Assembly: GCA_018823835.1 (NCBI GenBank)
Contig: JAHJHT010000010.1
Location: 1 to 64,000 of the forward strand
Direction of reading: 5' to 3'
Origin: Alphaproteobacteria bacterium
Lineage (GTDB): Bacteria; Pseudomonadota; Alphaproteobacteria; Rhizobiales; Rhizobiaceae
DNA length: 64,000 nucleotides
The notes below the pieces were generated by a model. The model did no database searches and was not told where the DNA came from. It worked only from the letters and a program-made list of their open reading frames with translations. Each line of letters opens with the position of its first letter. Position 1 is the first letter of the stretch. Below, piece after piece: positions 54,465 through 62,894 of the stretch. Made by a program: the position numbers and the translations under genes.

Positions 54465-55314
54465 TCTTCGTGTCGCTGCGCGCGAAGACCGCATCGGGCA
54501 CGAAAAAGTCTGCTGCCAGCGGGCCCTTGGCACCAGGCGAATAGACCGAAAAGTCGCTGACGCCTGCAGCACGCAGCACTTCCTCGTCGATGTAGAAATT
54601 CCCTGTCGCTTCGCGCGACGGGCTGGTCAGGATGGCATGCGCCGCGTCGGCCATGATGGCCGCAGAGCGGCTCATGGAGGCGACCGCCTCGCCGCCAAGC
54701 AGATTGCGCACCGCCGCCGTGTCGATGGTCGTCAGCGGCCATAGCGAATTGACCGCGATGCCGGCCTTCGCGAACTCCGCGCTCATACCGAGCGTGCACA
54801 TCGACATGCCGAACTTGGCCATCGTGTAGGCGACATGGTTCTTGAACCACTTTGCTGCCATGTCGAGAGGCGGCGACAGGTTGAGGATGTGCGGATTGTC
54901 TGCCTTCTTCAGATGCGGGATGCAGGTCCTGGACACCAGGAAGGTGCCGCGCGCGTTGATCTGGTGCATCAGGTCATAGCGTTTCATCTCGGTCTCGAGC
55001 GTGCCGGTCAGGCTGATGGCGCTCGCATTGTTGACGCAGATGTCGATGCCACCGAACTTTTCCACGGTCTGCGACACAGCGCTTTCGACCTGCGCTTCGT
55101 CGCGAATGTCGCAGAGCACCGCAAGAGCCCTGCCCCCGGCGGCCTCGATCTCGGCTGCGGCCGTGTGGATCGTGCCCGGCAGCTTCGGATGGGGCTCCGC
55201 GGTCTTGGCGGCTATCGTCACGTTTGCGCCGTCCTGTGCGGCGCGCAGCGCGATCGCCAGCCCGATACCGCGTGACCCGCCGGAGATGAACAGCGTTTTT
55301 CCCTTGAGCGACAT
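54448..55314 (-). CDS. Short-chain dehydrogenase/reductase, HSDL2-like
   Basis: 288 residues from the ATG at 55314, with a strong AGGAGG ahead. Rossmann motif GGSRGIGLAIALRA, CVNNASAIS, and the YTMAKFGMS catalytic pair. Family mark is NLSPPLDMAAKWFKNHVAYTMAKFGM (read in parts), shared with HSDL2-type enzymes thought to act on fatty-acyl or steroid alcohols. Catalytic Ser in NLSPPL. It overlaps the exonuclease fusion gene by 17 bp at the 3' end, tail to tail. Confidence 0.88.
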   Translation of the reverse strand: MSLKGKTLFISGGSRGIGLAIALRAAQDGANVTIAAKTAEPHPKLPGTIHTAAAEIEAAGGRALAVLCDIRDEAQVESAVSQTVEKFGGIDICVNNASAISLTGTLETEMKRYDLMHQINARGTFLVSRTCIPHLKKADNPHILNLSPPLDMAAKWFKNHVAYTMAKFGMSMCTLGMSAEFAKAGIAVNSLWPLTTIDTAAVRNLLGGEAVASMSRSAAIMADAAHAILTSPSREATGNFYIDEEVLRAAGVSDFSVYSPGAKGPLAADFFVPDAVFARSDTKITGKY

Positions 55315-55383
55315 AGTTTCCTCCTTCGGTCCGCGCATCAGGCATTGTGACTGTCATGCGCGAGCCGGCGGCCAGATGCAACG

Positions 55384-55746
55384 TCAGGCCCGGAAGATGA
55401 GTGCCGCTCCGCCGGCGATCAGCGCGAATCCGGCGACATGGTTCCAGGTGATCGCCTCCTTCAGATAGAAGATGGAGAACAGCGCGAAGACAGCGAGCGT
55501 GATCACCTCCTGCATCGTCTTCAGTTCCGCCGTCGAATAGACCACGTGGCCGATGCGGTTTGCCGGCACCGCCAGCCAGTATTCAAAGAATGCGATCCCC
55601 CAAGAGAACAGCACCGCCGCATAAAGTGGCGATCCGGTGAACTTGAGGTGGCCGTACCACGCGAATGTCATGAAGACGTTGGAGCCGATCAGCATCAGGA
55701 TCGGCAGGACCGAGGGCGAAAAAAGGCTTTGCATGCAGGGAACCAT
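55384..55746 (-). CDS. DMT-superfamily small membrane protein (DUF486)
   Basis: 120 residues, four membrane helices, as in the DUF486 group of drug/metabolite-type transporters. MLIGSNVFMTFAWYGHLKF near the start and the C-terminal ITWNHVAGFALIAGGAALIF mark the family. No clear ribosome site; the ATG at 55734 is an alternative. Transport substrate unknown. Confidence 0.85.
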   Translation of the reverse strand: MVPCMQSLFSPSVLPILMLIGSNVFMTFAWYGHLKFTGSPLYAAVLFSWGIAFFEYWLAVPANRIGHVVYSTAELKTMQEVITLAVFALFSIFYLKEAITWNHVAGFALIAGGAALIFRA

Positions 55747-55851
55747 GGCGAGGGGAAAGCACTATTGGATGCGAACCAGCTCCGCCGTCAATCCGTTTAC
55801 GCATCGCGGTCGAATTCGCTATCATGGGCGGCCACAGCGCAGGAAAGAACC

Positions 55852-56277
55852 ATGCACAGGCATGTCGAACAGGAGTGGGATCTGACGATCGCGCCGGAGA
55901 CGGTGCGCCTCTTCATTGAAAAGGCCAGGGCGATCAGTGCCGCCGTCAACGAAGACTACGAGGACGGCGCCGAGCACGAAATCGAGATCGGCGCCGATTC
56001 GCGAGACACCCATCACCATGACGGCCTGGCAGAGGAGGAAACCGAAAACCTCACCGAGCAGGAACTGCGCCAGTTGATCAGCGAACTCAATGTCGACGAG
56101 GCAGCCGAACTTGTCGCGCTCGCCTGGATCGGACGCGGTGACTTTGACGCGGCCGAGTTCGCCGATGCGGTCAACGAGGCGCGACTGCGCGGCAACAAGC
56201 GCACGGCGAAATATCTGCTTGGCATGCCAATGCTTGGTGATTGGCTCGAAGAAGGGCTGGAAGCGATCGGCGCGTGA
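55852..56277 (+). CDS. DUF3775 family protein
   Basis: 141 residues, small acidic cytoplasmic protein starting at the ATG at 55852 behind AGGAAAG. LISELNVDEAAELVALAWIGRG and KRTAKYLLGMPMLGDWLEEGLE match the DUF3775 family common in rhizobia. An upstream in-frame reading crosses the DMT gene in antisense and is not used. Function unknown; it lies just ahead of two extensin-family genes. Confidence 0.85.
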   Translation: MHRHVEQEWDLTIAPETVRLFIEKARAISAAVNEDYEDGAEHEIEIGADSRDTHHHDGLAEEETENLTEQELRQLISELNVDEAAELVALAWIGRGDFDAAEFADAVNEARLRGNKRTAKYLLGMPMLGDWLEEGLEAIGA

Positions 56278-56352
56278 CCGGCCGGACATGAAACGTGAAC
56301 GCCTGCACGGCTGACGCCGGCAACTCCGACAGCCCTGCGGCGTTCCCTTTTC

Positions 56353-57222
56353 ATGCCGCCAAACTCGATACCCTCCCCGCCGTTCTCGCGGTGCCTCGCC
56401 GCCCTCCTGTTCCTGGGGGCAGCGTCAGCGCCGGCTTGGGGAAGTGTGGACCTGCCCGACATCGCCCCTCTGCCGACCCTCAACAGGGCCAAGGCCGCAC
56501 AGGGAAGCGAAACCAGCGCCCCTCCGGAACTGCCCGAGGGCGACGAAGCCGTCCCCCTCCCGGGGCCGAAGCGGGGCGAGCCGAACCCGCGGCGGTCTGC
56601 CGGCCTGCCCGGCGGCGTCGAAAATGAAAGGAGCTTCCTTCCAGATGTGCGAACTGAAGACCGGCCAACCGAGGGGACGATGCCCGCAGCGGAGCGCGCC
56701 TGCCGGCAGCACCTCCAGCAGATGGGTGCGAAATTTGAGAACCTCCCCGCCGAAACCGATCCGGCCGGCTGCGCGATACCCTACCCTCTGGTTCTGGAAT
56801 CGCTCGGCACCGGTATCGCCTTGGCGCCGGAAGCCGTGATGAACTGCAGGATGGCCGAGGCGGCAGTCCGCTTCGTAAAGGGCGTCGCTTTGCCAGCTGC
56901 CAAGGCCGAATTCGGCAAGGGCCTCAAGGGTATTTCGCAGGCATCGGCCTATGTCTGCCGCCCGCGTAACGGCACGCGCAGACTGTCCGAGCACGCCTTC
57001 GGCAATGCGCTCGACATTGCTTCCTTCACCCTTGCTGACGGTCGCGTTGTCGCGGTTGAGCCTAGACCGGATGCGAAGTCGGCCCGCTTCCTGGACAGCG
57101 TGCGCGACAGCGCCTGCGGACCATTCAAGACGGTGCTTGGACCCGGTAGCGACGCAGACCATGCGACGCATTTTCATCTCGACCTGAGGCCCCGCCGGAA
57201 CGGCAGCACGTTTTGCCAGTAA
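56353..57222 (+). CDS. Extensin-family secreted protein
   Basis: 289 residues. A signal peptide-like N-terminus (CLAALLFLGAASAPAWG), a Pro/Glu-rich stretch to about 105, then a C-terminal extensin-like domain (PF06904 type): CRMAEAAVRFVKGVALPAA, SEHAFGNALDIASFTLADGR and HATHFHLDL. The His and Asp residues of the last two motifs could form a zinc site as in D-Ala-D-Ala peptidases; this suggests peptidoglycan work, not plant-like extensin. Paired with a paralogue 104 bp downstream. Confidence 0.88.
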   Translation: MPPNSIPSPPFSRCLAALLFLGAASAPAWGSVDLPDIAPLPTLNRAKAAQGSETSAPPELPEGDEAVPLPGPKRGEPNPRRSAGLPGGVENERSFLPDVRTEDRPTEGTMPAAERACRQHLQQMGAKFENLPAETDPAGCAIPYPLVLESLGTGIALAPEAVMNCRMAEAAVRFVKGVALPAAKAEFGKGLKGISQASAYVCRPRNGTRRLSEHAFGNALDIASFTLADGRVVAVEPRPDAKSARFLDSVRDSACGPFKTVLGPGSDADHATHFHLDLRPRRNGSTFCQ

Positions 57223-57326
57223 CGGCCCAAGCGCCGCAATTTGGCCGCAGCCGTAAACGCGGCGAAGATTTTTCCTTTACTCTTGAACGCTAAGCTCGGC
57301 TTTCCCTTGGAACGCGGAGCCGCCAG

Positions 57327-58145
57327 ATGGCGAAACATCGCTGCCCCGGCAGGACCGGAAAAACGGCCAAGCGCTTCAGCGTCGGGCGATCACTGTTGCT
57401 CGGATCCTCCCTTTTCCTTGCCGCCTGCACGACAGGCAGCGTTCTCTCGCTGGAACCGGCGGTCGACGTGGGCTCAACGTCGGCCATCGCAATGGCGCCT
57501 GCGCCGATGTCGCCCGACCCGGCGGCGATGACGCTGCAGCCCAGGGCTTCCCTCGTCGCCTATCCGCGTATCGCCGACCCGGTGCCGCAACAGGATTTCA
57601 TGTCCGACGACGAAGCCAGCTGCCGGCGTGAGTTGAAGAAGCTGCGCGTCGAATTTCGCGACGTGGAACCGATTCGGGAGGGTGCCTGTGGCATCGAGCA
57701 TCCGGTTCTGGTCTCGTCCATCGGCAGCGTCCAGATGAAACCTGCGGCTACGCTGACATGCGCCATGGCGCGCAGCTTCGCGCAATGGACCCGCAACGAG
57801 TTGGTGCCCTCCGCGCGCCGCCGCTATTTCTCGGGAGTCAGGACGATCCACCAGGGGTCGAGCTATTCGTGCCGCAAGATCGCCGACAGCCGCGGCGTCC
57901 TGTCCGAACACGGCAAGGGCAATGCGCTCGACATCATGCGTATCGAGCTGAACAACGGCAAGGACATCGACGTCAAGAAGCAGGGCCTGTTCGCCTTCCG
58001 CGCCCGCGGCTTCCTGAACAATGTGCGCGCCGACGGCTGCCAGTATTTCAATACGGTGCTCGGCCCCGGCTACAATGCCGATCACGCAAACCACTTTCAT
58101 TTCGACATCAAGCAGCGCCGCAACAACTACGTGGCCTGCCGCTGA
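57327..58145 (+). CDS. Extensin-family lipoprotein
   Basis: 272 residues. The N-terminus has a lipobox (SSLFLAAC), so the mature protein is probably an outer-membrane-anchored lipoprotein. The C-terminal domain matches the preceding gene: CAMARSFAQWTRNELVPSA, SEHGKGNALDIMRIELNNGK and HANHFHFDIKQRRNN. The Arg/Lys-rich segment before the lipobox is longer than usual. Tandem paralogue of the upstream protein with a different mode of anchoring. Confidence 0.88.
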   Translation: MAKHRCPGRTGKTAKRFSVGRSLLLGSSLFLAACTTGSVLSLEPAVDVGSTSAIAMAPAPMSPDPAAMTLQPRASLVAYPRIADPVPQQDFMSDDEASCRRELKKLRVEFRDVEPIREGACGIEHPVLVSSIGSVQMKPAATLTCAMARSFAQWTRNELVPSARRRYFSGVRTIHQGSSYSCRKIADSRGVLSEHGKGNALDIMRIELNNGKDIDVKKQGLFAFRARGFLNNVRADGCQYFNTVLGPGYNADHANHFHFDIKQRRNNYVACR

Positions 58146-58248
58146 GCGCAACGCTGCCCACGAAATTTTTCCGCACTGCACACGTTGCGGCGCGAAATCG
58201 CGTCCCAAGCTATTTTCCCAGACGCAGCCACAGTGCTATTGAACCCTG

Positions 58249-59550
58249 ATGGTCTACATTGAAATTGCTATTGTCGTCGTACTGGTCTGCTTGAACGGTC
58301 TGCTGGCGATGTCCGAACTCGCGGTCGTCTCGGCGCGGCCTGCGCGCCTCAAGGCGATGATCGACCGCCACGTCTCCGGCGCGGCCCTGGCCCTGGCGCT
58401 CGGCGCCAACCCCGGGCGCTTCCTGTCGACCGTGCAGATCGGCATCACGCTGGTCGGCGTGGCATCGGGCGCCTTCTCGGGCGCGACCCTCGGACTCAGG
58501 CTGACCGACGTCCTTATCTCGTGGGGTGTCGGTGAAGGTGCCGCCAGCGCGCTCGGTGTCGGCGTCGTCGTGGCGGCCATCACCTATGGCTCGCTGATCG
58601 TCGGCGAACTGGTCCCCAAGCAGATCGCGCTACGCGATCCCGAGGGGGTCGCGGTCAAGGTCGCTCCGGCGATGACGCTGCTGTCCAAGATCTCGCTCCC
58701 GTTGGTCTTCCTGCTCGACCTGTCCGGCCGCGCCGTGCTCCGCCTGCTCGGTCAGCGCAGCGAAGGCGAGGAGAAAGTCACCGACGACGAGATCAAGATG
58801 CTTGTTGCCGAGGCCGAGCACCACGGCACGATCGAGTCCGACGAGCGGCGCATGATAGCCGGAGTCATGCGGCTCGGCGACCGCGCCGTGCGCGCGGTGA
58901 TGACGCCGCGCACCGAGATCGACTGGATCAACATAGATGCCGATGAGGCTGCGACCCGCAAGATGCTGACGGAAACGCAGCATTCGCGCCTGCCTGTCGG
59001 CGAAGGTGGCGTCGACGCGATGATCGGCGTCATCCAGACGCGCGACATCCTCGCGGCACTCCTCGGCGGCAAGCCTTTCGACCTGCGCAAGCATGTCCGC
59101 AAGGCGCCGATCGTCCACGACCAGGCAGACGCGCTCGACGTCCTGACCACGCTGCGCGAATCGCAGGTCCCGATGGCGCTGGTTCACGACGAGTACGGCC
59201 ACTTCGAAGGCATCGTCACCCCGGCCGACATACTGGAGGCAATCGTCGGCGTGTTCCGCGCCGACGCCGACGAAGAGGAACCGCCGGCGGTTCGCCGCGA
59301 GGACGGCTCGTGGCTGCTCGCCGGTTACATGCAGGCCGACGAAATGGCCGATCACCTGGCAATCGAACTGCCGGAGAGCCGCGACTACGAGACCGTCGCA
59401 GGCTATCTTCTGTCGCATCTCCACCGCCTGCCGGCGACTGGCGAGACGGTGGACGCGCAGGGCTGGCGCTTCGAGGTGGTCGACCTCGACGGGAGGCGAA
59501 TCGACAAGGTCATCGCATCACGCCTGCCGGTCCCACGGCGCAAGGCGTAG
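58249..59550 (+). CDS. CNNM/CorC-type membrane protein (hemolysin family)
   Basis: 433 residues. CNNM transmembrane domain at the N-terminus (NGLLAMSELAVVSARPARLKAM, GELVPKQIALRDPE), two CBS modules (VMTPRTEIDWINIDAD, IVTPADILEAIVGVF), and a C-terminal CorC_HlyC domain (EDGSWLLAGYMQADEMADHL). Family members export or sense Mg2+ or Co2+; hemolysis is a historical name. It is 103 bp after the second extensin gene. Confidence 0.93.
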   Translation: MVYIEIAIVVVLVCLNGLLAMSELAVVSARPARLKAMIDRHVSGAALALALGANPGRFLSTVQIGITLVGVASGAFSGATLGLRLTDVLISWGVGEGAASALGVGVVVAAITYGSLIVGELVPKQIALRDPEGVAVKVAPAMTLLSKISLPLVFLLDLSGRAVLRLLGQRSEGEEKVTDDEIKMLVAEAEHHGTIESDERRMIAGVMRLGDRAVRAVMTPRTEIDWINIDADEAATRKMLTETQHSRLPVGEGGVDAMIGVIQTRDILAALLGGKPFDLRKHVRKAPIVHDQADALDVLTTLRESQVPMALVHDEYGHFEGIVTPADILEAIVGVFRADADEEEPPAVRREDGSWLLAGYMQADEMADHLAIELPESRDYETVAGYLLSHLHRLPATGETVDAQGWRFEVVDLDGRRIDKVIASRLPVPRRKA

Positions 59551-59564
59551 TCCATCCCATGCAG

Positions 59565-59584
59565 GGGGCGGCTTGCGCCGCCCC
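59565..59584. terminator. Hairpin between convergent genes
   Basis: Perfect 8-bp stem GGGGCGGC, loop TTGC, GCCGCCCC, shared by the CNNM gene and the FMN reductase gene. No T-tract directly behind it. Confidence 0.45.
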
Positions 59585-59623
59585 AAACCCGTACTTTTCT
59601 GAATCGGCTGCCAGGCCGGAAAG

Positions 59624-60223
59624 TTAGGCCGCCTGCGCCATCTTGGCGTCGTTTTCGCGCGCGGCCTTGAGCACCTTCGCCCACCATACGAGCTCGTCCA
59701 GCATTGTAACCGCCGCCTGCCTGAGATGCTCGAATTCCTCGAGCTTCTTGCCCTGCTGCATGATCTGAATGAAGTCGCCCCAGGCGACATGGACGGCGTT
59801 GCGCGTCGGTGCCATCTGGAGTTCCACTGCGTGCAGGCGAAGCTGCTCGATCGCCCGTGCGCCGCCGACACCGCCATAACCGACGAAAGCCGCAGGCTTG
59901 CGGTTCCACTCGGTATAGGCGTAGTCGAGCGCGTTCTTCAGCACCGCCGTGGGACCGCGATTGTACTCGGCCGTGGTGAAGATGAAGCCGTCGAAGCCGG
60001 CAACCTTCTTCTGCCAGCGCTGGGCTTCCTCACTCTGCGAGGGCACGTAGAGCGAGGAGCCGACCTCGTCGAAAAACGGCAGCGGATGATCGCGCAGATC
60101 GACAATCTCGATGTCGAGTTCGCCGTGTTCCCTTGCGATCTCGGCGATCCATGCAGCGGGCTTGTCACCAAAACGGTTCTGCCGGGTCGAGCCGATCACA
60201 ATGGCGATCTTGGGTTTTGACAT
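59624..60223 (-). CDS. NADPH-dependent FMN reductase family protein
   Basis: 199 residues from the ATG at 60223 behind GGAG. FMN phosphate loop GSTRQNRFGDKPAAW, TTAEYNRGPTAVLKNALDYAYTEW and GYGGVGGARAIEQLR define the flavodoxin-like fold of ArsH/YieF-type quinone or azo reductases. Divergent from an HxlR regulator with a perfect palindrome between; this arrangement is typical of electrophile- or quinone-inducible reductases. Confidence 0.92.
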   Translation of the reverse strand: MSKPKIAIVIGSTRQNRFGDKPAAWIAEIAREHGELDIEIVDLRDHPLPFFDEVGSSLYVPSQSEEAQRWQKKVAGFDGFIFTTAEYNRGPTAVLKNALDYAYTEWNRKPAAFVGYGGVGGARAIEQLRLHAVELQMAPTRNAVHVAWGDFIQIMQQGKKLEEFEHLRQAAVTMLDELVWWAKVLKAARENDAKMAQAA

Positions 60224-60247
60224 GGTGGTCTCCTGTGCAAACTTTGT

Positions 60248-60264
60248 GGTATCCATTCGATACC
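60248..60264. promoter_or_regulatory. Probable HxlR operator
   Basis: Perfect inverted repeat GGTATC-CATTC-GATACC (6+5+6) in the 88-bp gap between the FMN reductase and the HxlR gene. HxlR regulators bind such symmetric sites next to their own divergent targets. Binding is inferred. Confidence 0.68.
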
Positions 60265-60311
60265 TGCACTACATTGGTGACTGATTTTGCAGCGCACAAG
60301 GAGGCACTTTT

Positions 60312-60680
60312 TTGAAACCTAGGCACCTTCATCTCAGTGAGGACTGCCGCGCCGTCAGCGGGATTCTTCAGCGCGTCGGAGACAAGTGGACGGTGCTCGT
60401 CATCGGAAAGCTCGGCGACGGGCCGATGCGCTTCAATGAGCTGCGCAGCGCCGTCGGCGGCATTTCTCAAAAGATGCTGACAACCACGCTGCGAGGTCTT
60501 GAGCGCGACGGCTTCGTTACGCGCACCGTCTTTCCGACCATTCCGCCGCGCGTCGACTACGAACTGACCGACCTCGGCCGTGAACTGCTTGAACCTGTCA
60601 CCGCGCTCGGCGAGTGGGCGCGCCAGAATACCGGACGGGTCAATGCAGCCCGCGCGCGATTCGACGCGGCCGTCGAATAG
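60312..60680 (+). CDS. HxlR family transcriptional regulator
   Basis: 122 residues starting at a TTG; AAGGAGG is well placed ahead of it and no ATG fits. A winged helix domain with HLSEDCRAVSGILQRVGDKWTVLVIGKLGDGPMRF, LTTTLRGLERDGFVTRTVFPTIPPRVDYELTDLG (in parts). One Cys near the N-terminus sits where HxlR family sensors have their redox cysteine. It probably responds to quinones or aldehydes and controls the divergent FMN reductase. Confidence 0.93.
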   Translation: MKPRHLHLSEDCRAVSGILQRVGDKWTVLVIGKLGDGPMRFNELRSAVGGISQKMLTTTLRGLERDGFVTRTVFPTIPPRVDYELTDLGRELLEPVTALGEWARQNTGRVNAARARFDAAVE

Positions 60681-60686
60681 GCACCG

Positions 60687-61094
60687 TCAGCGCGGCGAGA
60701 CTTCCTCGGTCTCGGGCACCGGCTTGGGCTTTCCGTCGGCATCCAGCGCCACCATGACGAAATCGGCATCGGTGACGCGTTCCATCACATGGGACAGGTA
60801 GCGCTGTGCCCAGACCTCGACCTTCAAGGTCATGGACGTGCGGCCGACACGCGTGACATGCGTGTAGACGCAGAGCGTGTCACCGATCTTCATCGGGCTG
60901 GCGAAGGACATTTCCCTGACCGCAGCGGTCACCACGCGGCCTCCGGCCCTCTCGGCAGCACGGATACCGCAGGCCAGATCCATCTGCGCCATCACCCAAC
61001 CACCGAAAATGTCGCCGGCGGCATTGGCGTCGGACGGCATGGCGAGGGTCCTGAGCGTCAGTTCGCCCGTCGGCCTAGGTCCCGCTTGCTCCAT
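60687..61094 (-). CDS. Acyl-CoA thioesterase (hotdog fold, YciA-like)
   Basis: 135 residues from the ATG at 61094, behind GGAG. Family core: MPSDANAAGDIFGGWVMAQMDLACGI, with the catalytic Asp in the DIFGGW segment, and ADFVMVALDADGKPKPV. It would hydrolyse acyl-CoA esters of short or medium chain. Convergent with HxlR, separated by six bases. Confidence 0.92.
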   Translation of the reverse strand: MEQAGPRPTGELTLRTLAMPSDANAAGDIFGGWVMAQMDLACGIRAAERAGGRVVTAAVREMSFASPMKIGDTLCVYTHVTRVGRTSMTLKVEVWAQRYLSHVMERVTDADFVMVALDADGKPKPVPETEEVSPR

Positions 61095-61277
61095 GATCCG
61101 CTCCTTCGTCGTTTTCCAAGCCATGCCCGATTGGCGTGCCGAAGCCAAGTCTTGCCGTCGGCCGGCTCGCTTCGTTGCAGTCGCTTTTTTCACAAGCGAT
61201 GCCGGAAGGCCCGGCGACGCAACCTGCGCGGGGCGTCTAGGGTAGGCTCACATTGTTCGAGGATCCGCCGCACCAGC

Positions 61278-62894
61278 ATGCCCACATATGATTTTATCGT
61301 CGTCGGCTCGGGATCGGCAGGGTCTGTGGTGGCCGAACGCCTGTCGGCCAGCGGCCGCCATTCGGTTCTCGTGCTCGAGGCCGGCGGCAGCGACCGCCGC
61401 TTCTACGTCCAGATGCCGCTCGGCTACGGCAAGACCTTCTTCGATCCCGCGGTTAACTGGAACTACAAGGCCGAGCCCGATCCCGGGCTTGCCGGCAACG
61501 CAGACCACTGGCCGCGTGGCAAGCTGCTCGGCGGATCGAGTTCGATCAACGCCATGGTCTGGATCCGGGGCCAGCGCGAGGATTTCGATGCCTGGGCCAG
61601 GGGTGGCAACACCGGATGGTCCTTCGACGAGCTGCTGCCCGCCTTCAAGGCGATCGAGGACAACCAGGCCGGCGCCGACGAATGGCGCGGAACCGGAGGC
61701 CCGCTGCATGTTACCGACTGCACGCCCTTTAGCCATCCGCTGACAAGACGGTTCCTCGAAGCCGGCCAGCAGGCAGGGCTGCCGCTCAACCCGGACTTCA
61801 ACGGCCCGACACAGGAAGGCGTCGGCGTCTACCAGATCTCCACCAGAAACGGCCGGCGCATGTCCGCAGCCCGCGCCTTCCTGCGTCCGGCTATGCGGCG
61901 AGGCAACGTTCGCGTCGAAACCAACGCGCTGGCAACAAGAGTCCTGTTCGAGGGCAAGCGCGCGGTTGGCGTCGAATATGTCCGCAACGGCAAAACGCAT
62001 GCGGCAAGAGCTGGCCGCGAAGTGGTGCTCTGCGGCGGTTCGGTCAACACGCCTCAACTCCTGCAACTGTCAGGCGTCGGTCCGGCAGAACTGCTCACCG
62101 GCCTCGGCATCCCCGTCGTGCATGCGAACGCCAATGTCGGCGCAAACCTGCAGGATCACGTCGGCATCAACTACACGTACAAGGGTTCCATCCCGACGCT
62201 CAACCAGATCCTCAGGCCCTGGTGGGGCAAGCTGATGGTGGGCTGTCGCTACCTGTTGCTGCGCGACGGACCGCTGTCGCTGTCGATGAACAATGCCGGG
62301 GGCTTTTTCCGCACCGACCCCTCGCTCGACCGCCCCAACATGCAGCTCTATTTCCAGGCCTTCTCGACCGTGCTCCCGCGCGGCGGCGAGCGGCCGATCC
62401 TGACGCCCGACCCGTGGCCGGGCTTTTCCATCGGCCTGTCCAACTGCAGGCCGTCGAGCCGGGGCGAGATCATGATCCGCTCGACCAATCCGCTCGACCA
62501 TCCGCGGATCACCGCCAACGCCTTCTCGACGGAGGGCGATGTCAGCGAAATGCTGGCGGCCGTGAAGTTCGTCCGCACGATCGCCTCGATGCCGGCAATC
62601 GCCGAAGTCATAAGGGAAGAGATTTTGCCAGGCCCCTCAATCACTTCGGACGAGGACCTGATTCAGGACTTCCGTAAGCGCTCGGGCACGGTCTACCATC
62701 CGGTTTCGACCTGTAGGATGGGCCCGGACGCCACCCGTTCGGTGGTTGACCCGCGTCTCAAGGTGCATGGGCTGGCAGGGCTGCGCGTCATCGACGCGTC
62801 GATCTTTCCCGACAATATTTCCGGCAACACCAACGCCGCGTCTATCATGACCGGCTGGAAAGGCGCTGCCATGGTGCTGGAGGACCATTCATGA
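61278..62894 (+). CDS. GMC-family FAD oxidoreductase (choline/alcohol dehydrogenase-like)
   Basis: 538 residues from the ATG at 61278. FAD-binding GSGSAGSVVAERLSASG, GMC signatures GKLLGGSSSINAMVWIRGQ and GGSVNTPQLLQLSGVGP, catalytic His in TVYHPVSTCRMGPDA and Asn in ISGNTNAASIMTGW. Such enzymes oxidise alcohols, often choline, glucose-like sugars or aromatic alcohols. It overlaps the next gene by four bases (ATGA), so its substrate is probably linked to that enzyme's hydroxy acid or sugar pathway. Confidence 0.92.
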   Translation: MPTYDFIVVGSGSAGSVVAERLSASGRHSVLVLEAGGSDRRFYVQMPLGYGKTFFDPAVNWNYKAEPDPGLAGNADHWPRGKLLGGSSSINAMVWIRGQREDFDAWARGGNTGWSFDELLPAFKAIEDNQAGADEWRGTGGPLHVTDCTPFSHPLTRRFLEAGQQAGLPLNPDFNGPTQEGVGVYQISTRNGRRMSAARAFLRPAMRRGNVRVETNALATRVLFEGKRAVGVEYVRNGKTHAARAGREVVLCGGSVNTPQLLQLSGVGPAELLTGLGIPVVHANANVGANLQDHVGINYTYKGSIPTLNQILRPWWGKLMVGCRYLLLRDGPLSLSMNNAGGFFRTDPSLDRPNMQLYFQAFSTVLPRGGERPILTPDPWPGFSIGLSNCRPSSRGEIMIRSTNPLDHPRITANAFSTEGDVSEMLAAVKFVRTIASMPAIAEVIREEILPGPSITSDEDLIQDFRKRSGTVYHPVSTCRMGPDATRSVVDPRLKVHGLAGLRVIDASIFPDNISGNTNAASIMTGWKGAAMVLEDHS

